A DNA stretch of 16,800 nucleotides from Caldora sp. SIO3E6 (lineage in GTDB: Bacteria > Cyanobacteriota > Cyanobacteriia > Cyanobacteriales > Coleofasciculaceae), in assembly GCA_010672185.1 (NCBI GenBank), contig JAAHHL010000003.1, positions 1-16,800 on the forward strand, read 5' to 3'. Shown piece after piece: positions 13,850 through 16,800 of this stretch. A model generated the notes under the pieces. The model ran no database searches, was not told the origin of the DNA, and was given only the letters and a program-made list of their open reading frames with translations. Numbering within the stretch: position 1 is the first letter of the stretch; each line of letters starts with the position of its first letter. The position numbers were made by a program, and so were the translations under genes.

Positions 13850-14000
13850 TTATCCCGCGCCCTTACCTGTAAAGCGTACATACATTTCGCCTACTAAGCG
13901 AGAGGTTGTGGGTTCGAGTCCCGCCAGCTGCTCTAAATGCAGCTGTAGCTCAACTGGATAGAGCACTAATATGACCAAGCTTTACTAACTTGCGCGGGTA
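13850..14000 (+). ncRNA. Structured element enclosing the permuted tRNA
   Basis: Three colinear complementary segment pairs close the region: CCCGCGC (13854-13860) with GCGCGGG (13992-13998), GTAAAGC (13869-13875) with GCTTTAC (13979-13985), and GT-CATA (13876-13882, one bulged A) with TATGAC (13970-13975). A weaker TTA/TAA pair lies in the internal loop. Together they bring the two ends of the permuted tRNA next to each other. No T-run follows, so it is not a simple terminator. There is too little flanking sequence for a group I or II intron core. Confidence 0.6.
13886..13966 (+). tRNA. Circularly permuted tRNA-like gene (3' half before 5' half)
   Basis: In sequence order: anticodon arm TTCGC-CTACTAA-GCGAG (13886-13902), variable loop AGGTT, T arm GTGGG-TTCGAGT-CCCGC (13908-13924), acceptor 3' strand CAGCTGC (13925-13931), linker TCTAAAT, acceptor 5' strand GCAGCTG (13939-13945), TA, D arm GCTC-AACTGGATA-GAGC (13948-13964), A and C (13965-13966). 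Joining C13966 to T13887 gives a 74-nt cloverleaf with all stems paired and all invariant bases present. The body looks like bacterial tRNA-Arg(UCU/CCU), but the anticodon would read ACU. The discriminator would be T and no CCA is encoded. Neither half has its normal partner on the usual side. An alternative is two decayed tandem tRNA genes that lost opposite halves; the flanking helices argue against it. Confidence 0.6.
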
Positions 14001-14048
14001 TACAATAGTACTCTGTGTCTGAATCGACGGGTTGAGATAGACGCGGGG

Positions 14049-14080
14049 ACACGGAGACACGGAGACACGGAGACGCGGAG
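14049..14080. repeat. Octamer array (ACACGGAG)4
   Basis: Four tandem units, the last with one change (ACGCGGAG). Confidence 0.9.
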
Positions 14081-14116
14081 AGTGAGTTTATCCATCATTT
14101 GTTGATTGAGAGAGTG

Positions 14117-14245
14117 ATAGACCTCTTGCGTAAGTCCCCGAAAGGGCGTAGCATTGGCGGACAAAAACCTTGGTTTTATCGGCAATCTGCCAGCGCCAAT
14201 GCTACGCCCCTACAGCCAATCATCGAATGGGTGCAAGATGTCTAT
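14117..14245. mobile_element. MITE-like element, 129 bp, with internal palindrome
   Basis: Ends ATAGACCTCTTGC (14117-14129) and GCAAGATGTCTAT (14233-14245) are inverted complements with one mismatch. Inside, GGGCGTAGCATTGGCG (14144-14159) and its perfect 16-bp complement (14194-14209) form a long hairpin. No coding. It lies four bases from the stop of the minus-strand aminotransferase and could act as its transcription end. Confidence 0.7.
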
Positions 14246-14249
14246 TCTT

Positions 14250-15083
14250 TTACCGGACACCTTTAAATTCACCGTTACATTCTTCCAAGAAAACATTATA
14301 AAGTTGCATTAACTCTTTCAACTTTGCCGAGATGCTGTCGAATTCAAACTCGTCAATCTGTCTTAGGGGCATAATTTTTGAGCTAGTACTGCTGAGGAAT
14401 GCTCCCTCATAGTTGGATAAATCTTGGGGCATAATATCCTGCTCAACAACCTCATAACTATTTTCCTGGGCTACATCAATAATTGTTTGATAGGTGACCC
14501 CTTCCAATATTTTATTGAGTGGTGGCGTATACAGTGTCTGTTCCTTAATACAGAAAAAATTAGTGCGAGAGCCTTCGCAAATAAAACCATCATTATCCAC
14601 AAATAAGCAGTCGTAACAACCCTCTTGCTTGGCTTTACTGTAATAATGATAACTAGGGAGCATATTTAAGCTTTTGCTGTTGGGCTTCCAGCGCTCGTAA
14701 TTGAAACAGATAGCTTTTGCGCCTTTTTTGTAAAGTTTGCGGTCGGGATATAGTGGAGCCAAAGGGATAATATAAAGACTGCAATCCTCCGGTTGTTTGC
14801 TCCCAATCAGCATGATTTTCAGGTTGCAGGAGTCAGTCTCCAGATTATTGACTAGAGCTTGAATCCAGGTAGATAATTGTTCAGTAGTGAAAGGGTGTTC
14901 CAGTTCAATTTCTTGAGCTGATTGTAACAGCCTCTGGACATGTTGGGTTAAAAAGTATAATATGCCTTTCCTCAGCTTCATACTTTCGTAGACGCCAAAA
15001 CCGTAAGCATACTCGATATTACTTAACGGAATAACCGCTGCGGAAGCTGGCTTGATTTGACCATTATGAGAAAAAACATTCAT
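14250..15083 (-). CDS. Class IV (branched-chain/ADC-lyase type) PLP aminotransferase
   Basis: The 277 residues form a complete fold-type IV PLP enzyme. The N-terminal part has the VIPLSNIEYAYGFGVYESMK motif (17-36). The PLP lysine is most likely K137 in NSKSLNMLPSY, and the cofactor-binding FICEGSRTNFF (167-177) and TPPLNKILEGVTYQ (near 187-200) follow. Relatives include branched-chain aminotransferases, D-amino-acid aminotransferases and 4-amino-4-deoxychorismate lyase (PabC); the sequence does not decide among them. The many Cys and Lys residues and high AT content differ slightly from neighbouring genes. The ATG at 15083 is six bases behind the dnaB stop and has no ribosome site, so translation may be coupled to dnaB. 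Confidence 0.88.
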   Translation of the reverse strand: MNVFSHNGQIKPASAAVIPLSNIEYAYGFGVYESMKLRKGILYFLTQHVQRLLQSAQEIELEHPFTTEQLSTWIQALVNNLETDSCNLKIMLIGSKQPEDCSLYIIPLAPLYPDRKLYKKGAKAICFNYERWKPNSKSLNMLPSYHYYSKAKQEGCYDCLFVDNDGFICEGSRTNFFCIKEQTLYTPPLNKILEGVTYQTIIDVAQENSYEVVEQDIMPQDLSNYEGAFLSSTSSKIMPLRQIDEFEFDSISAKLKELMQLYNVFLEECNGEFKGVR

Positions 15084-15089
15084 ACTAAT

Positions 15090-16157
15090 TTAATAAGTTG
15101 CTTTGTTGGCTAAATTCAAAAACTTGGTCACCTCGGACTGGAACAGCAGTTTTATGGTTCCAGTAGGGCCATTGCGATGTTTGACAATTATGACCTCAGC
15201 GACATCCCGGTCTGGAGAATCAGGATTATAGTAAGAGTCTCTGTATAGCATCATAATTAAATCACTATCCTGTTCAATACTGCCACTCTCCCGCAAATCC
15301 GACATCATCGGTCGCTTGTTAGTACGAGTTTCCACCCCTCGACTCAGCTGAGAAAGGGCAATAATCGGAACATTAAGTTCTCTAGCTAATCCTTTAAGAC
15401 TTCTAGTAATCCGAGATAATTCTTGCACTCGGTTTTCTGTACTAGTTCCTTCCATCAATTGCAAATAATCAATTAAAACTAGACCTAATTTGCTCCCTTG
15501 TGCTGCCTGAAGACGACGGGTTTGAGCCCGTATTTGCATCACCGTCTGATTAGCAGTATCGTCAATAAAAATCGGCAATGCTGATAAGGTTCCCAAAGCG
15601 TGGCTCAAAGGCCCCCACTGATTTTGACTAATGCGTCCTGTTCGCAGATAGTTACTTTCAATGCCTGCTTCACTAGCAAAGAGTCGCTGCACTAGTTGCT
15701 CTTTTGACATTTCCAAGCTAAAAATTGCTACAGGTAAACTTTCAGCAATATTGCGAGCAATCCCTAAAGCAAAACTGGTTTTACCCATTGCTGGTCTACC
15801 GGCAACTATAATTAGATCCGAACGCTGAAAACCACCAGTTAAGGCATCTAGGTCATAGAAATTAGAAGGAAGACCAGGTAAAGCCACCCCTTCATGACGG
15901 GTTTCTATTTCCTGGAAAGTCTGGCTCAGAGTTTCTGAAATTGCTACCAAGCCCTGTTGTGGACGAGACTGGGTAAGGCTGAAGATTTTTTGTTCTGCTT
16001 GGTCGAGGACTTGTTCCAATTCAGTCGATGTCTCATAGCCCAGCTGTACAATCTCATTACCTGCCTTAATCAATTGGCACAGTAAGTATCCGGAGACGGC
16101 AAACCCCAAGGGGCTATAACCAAATCTGCTTAGAACCGAAGTTAATTCCCTTAACAA
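15090..16157 (-). pseudogene. dnaB: Replicative DNA helicase DnaB, N-terminal domain missing
   Basis: The C-terminal RecA-type helicase domain is complete: Walker A GRPAMGKT (120-127), SLEMSKEQL, Walker B LVLIDYLQLM, LSQLSRGVETR and the arginine-finger region MMSDLRESGSIEQDSD, ending ILFQ-like IKLLFQSEVTKFLNL. The linker LIKAGNEIVQLGYETSTELE (29-48) is also normal. Homology ends abruptly at about residue 24; the preceding residues (MLRELTSVLSRFGYSPLGF) are not DnaB-like, and the roughly 110-residue N-terminal domain is absent. No intein is present in the P-loop. Upstream, the opposite strand immediately carries a homing-endonuclease fragment. Full DnaB is about 440-460 residues. This is either a true rearrangement, which would require an intact copy elsewhere, or an assembly join. 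Confidence 0.75.
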
Positions 16158-16159
16158 GA

Positions 16160-16534
16160 GTGTTAATTAAAAAGCTCTATAAGGCAGGAACCAAAACAAT
16201 CACAAGAGAGTTCCTCAACCTGTTAACTCCCCAGGGAATAGCTATTTGGTTTATGGATGATGGTTCCAAGTCCTACAAAAAAAGAGAGGGCAAGGTTTGT
16301 TCTATGACTCTTAACCTCAATACTTATATCTCCAAGGAAGAGAATGAGACCATTGTTGCTTATTTTCAGCAGGTGTGGGGCTTTAAGTGGGGTCTGAGTA
16401 AAGACAAGACCAATTACCGTCTCAGAATGGGAACTAAGGAAGGTAAAAGATTTATCTCTTTTATTAGTCCTTATATCCATGAAAGTATGCTCTACAAAGT
16501 ACAAACCTCCCTAAACGTCATGGCCACCACCTAA
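16160..16534 (+). pseudogene. LAGLIDADG homing endonuclease, C-terminal part
   Basis: The frame (GTG at 16160) contains a LAGLIDADG motif LTPQGIAIWFMDDGSK (22-37) with its catalytic Asp, then the typical FQQVWGFKW, YRLRMGTKEGKRFISFISPYI and ESMLYKV of LAGLIDADG_2-type intron endonucleases. Those proteins usually have a further half before this motif. Here it is missing and the sequence upstream is dnaB on the other strand. The stop is followed at once by the 3' end of a group I intron, so the gene was intron-encoded and inserted in a loop before P8. Such enzymes cut intronless alleles to spread the intron. In its present form it is probably inactive. Confidence 0.8.
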
Positions 16535-16594
16535 AGCCTACTTCGGCTAAGGTGAAGGTATAGTCCAGAGAGTGGGGAAACTCACACAAATCTG
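16535..16594 (+). ncRNA. 3' end of a group I intron in a tRNA
   Basis: A P8-like hairpin (AGCC 16535-16538, GGCT 16545-16548) is followed by AAGGTATAGTCC (16555-16566), the conserved J8/7 and 3' P7 strand of group I introns. A P9-like hairpin GTGGG-GAAA-CTCAC (16572-16585) and the terminal G16594 follow. The 5' part with P1-P7 is missing, lost at the junction with dnaB. The same end is at 1-31. Confidence 0.75.
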
Positions 16595-16631
16595 AAGCGC
16601 TAGGTCGCCGGTTCGAATCCGGCCAGTCCCG
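16595..16631 (+). tRNA. 3' exon of the intron-split tRNA, second copy
   Basis: Identical to 32-68: anticodon 3' strand GCGCT, T arm with TTCGAAT, acceptor CAGTCCC, discriminator G. The 5' exon is absent. Confidence 0.6.
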
Positions 16632-16634
16632 TCC

Positions 16635-16761
16635 CAATACTGCTCGGTTAGTAAGGTTCAATCCCTGTTGATCCCCCCTAACCCCCCTTAGCAAGGGGGG
16701 AACAAGAGCCCCCCTTTTTCAAGGGGGGTTGGGGGGATCAATTCTTAACAGAGCAGTATTG
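16635..16761. mobile_element. MITE-like element, 127 bp, second copy of 72-198
   Basis: Same termini and the same 10-bp duplications AGTCCCGTCC (16625-16634 and 16762-16771) as the left copy; it was copied with the block, not inserted independently. Confidence 0.85.
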
Positions 16762-16800
16762 AGTCCCGTCCGTTATTCACAAATTGATAAAAAACAAAGA

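Larger units (their letters stand above)
16564..16800 (+). repeat. 237-bp direct repeat of window start
   Basis: Matches 1-237 with three differences: two in the centre of the C/G-rich hairpin (TTAGCAAGG against TTCGTAAGG) and the last base. It includes the intron end, tRNA exon, MITE and both target duplications, so the MITE was already in place when the block was duplicated. Confidence 0.95.

Noticed and set aside
13850..14000. Two-piece (permuted) tmRNA
   Set aside because: There is a true D arm and anticodon arm and no tag-peptide frame or pseudoknot region; the linker between acceptor strands is only 7 bases.
13850..14000. Group I or II intron with permuted exons
   Set aside because: Only about 30 bases lie on each side of the tRNA halves, too few for a ribozyme core, and no P7-like or domain V sequence is present.
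15700..15800. Intein in DnaB
   Set aside because: The P-loop GRPAMGKTSF and later helicase motifs are continuous, with no intein splice-junction residues.
1..16800. Genomic island bounded by tRNA attachment repeats
   Set aside because: No integrase, relaxase or phage genes lie between the repeats, and the content is mainly core chromosomal genes.

Overview
The window reads as chromosomal DNA of a filamentous cyanobacterium with a large, repeat-rich genome. The signs are pgr5 (cyclic photosynthetic electron flow), the cyanobacterial DUF3285 small protein, a cofH gene, a haemagglutinin-type secreted protein, six HIP1 octamers GCGATCGC (603, 1675, 1698, 6577, 11744, 13760), and many short 7-, 8- and 9-bp tandem arrays and small inverted-repeat elements. 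Genus cannot be fixed from the sequence alone.

Layout. 1-68: the last bases of a group I intron and the 3' exon of a tRNA, interrupted just after the tRNA by a MITE-like element (72-198). 209-560: a second small inverted-repeat element and a heptamer array. 561-920: zinc-ribbon membrane protein. 921-1299: a third MITE nested inside a palindromic repeat, then a minisatellite. 1300-5882: a minus-strand run of DUF3285 protein, ybeY, dgkA, trpG/pabA, a metallo-beta-lactamase-fold protein and cofH; several of these genes end against a tandem array. 5883-6612: repeat debris. 6613-8013: minus-strand glycoside-hydrolase-like lipoprotein or exported enzyme. 8167-8816: 650 bp in which I see nothing recognisable. 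8859-9359: N-terminal stump of a cyanobacterial TPR protein. 9360-9955: minisatellite and dispersed repeat. 9956-12469: two-partner-secretion adhesin. 12943-13140: pgr5. 13639-13839: small conserved protein with a clear promoter and ribosome site. 13850-14000: the most unusual object, a tRNA-like sequence in circularly permuted order. 14250-15083: class IV aminotransferase, six bases behind a 5'-truncated dnaB (15090-16157). 16160-16594: N-terminally truncated LAGLIDADG endonuclease and the 3' end of its group I intron, then the same tRNA 3' exon and MITE as at the window start.

Main finding. At 13886-13966 the 3' half of a tRNA (anticodon arm, variable loop, T arm, acceptor 3' strand) lies upstream of the 5' half (acceptor 5' strand, D arm), joined by a 7-base linker. 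The acceptor halves are perfectly complementary and the two open ends are held together by three further flanking complementary segments (7, 7 and 6 bp). Together the parts make a 74-nt cloverleaf. Permuted tRNA genes are known in some algae and archaea; I know of none described in bacteria. The second notable point is the junction at about 16096-16165 where dnaB and an intron endonuclease gene are both cut off head to head, together with a 237-bp direct repeat of the tRNA/intron/MITE block at both window ends.
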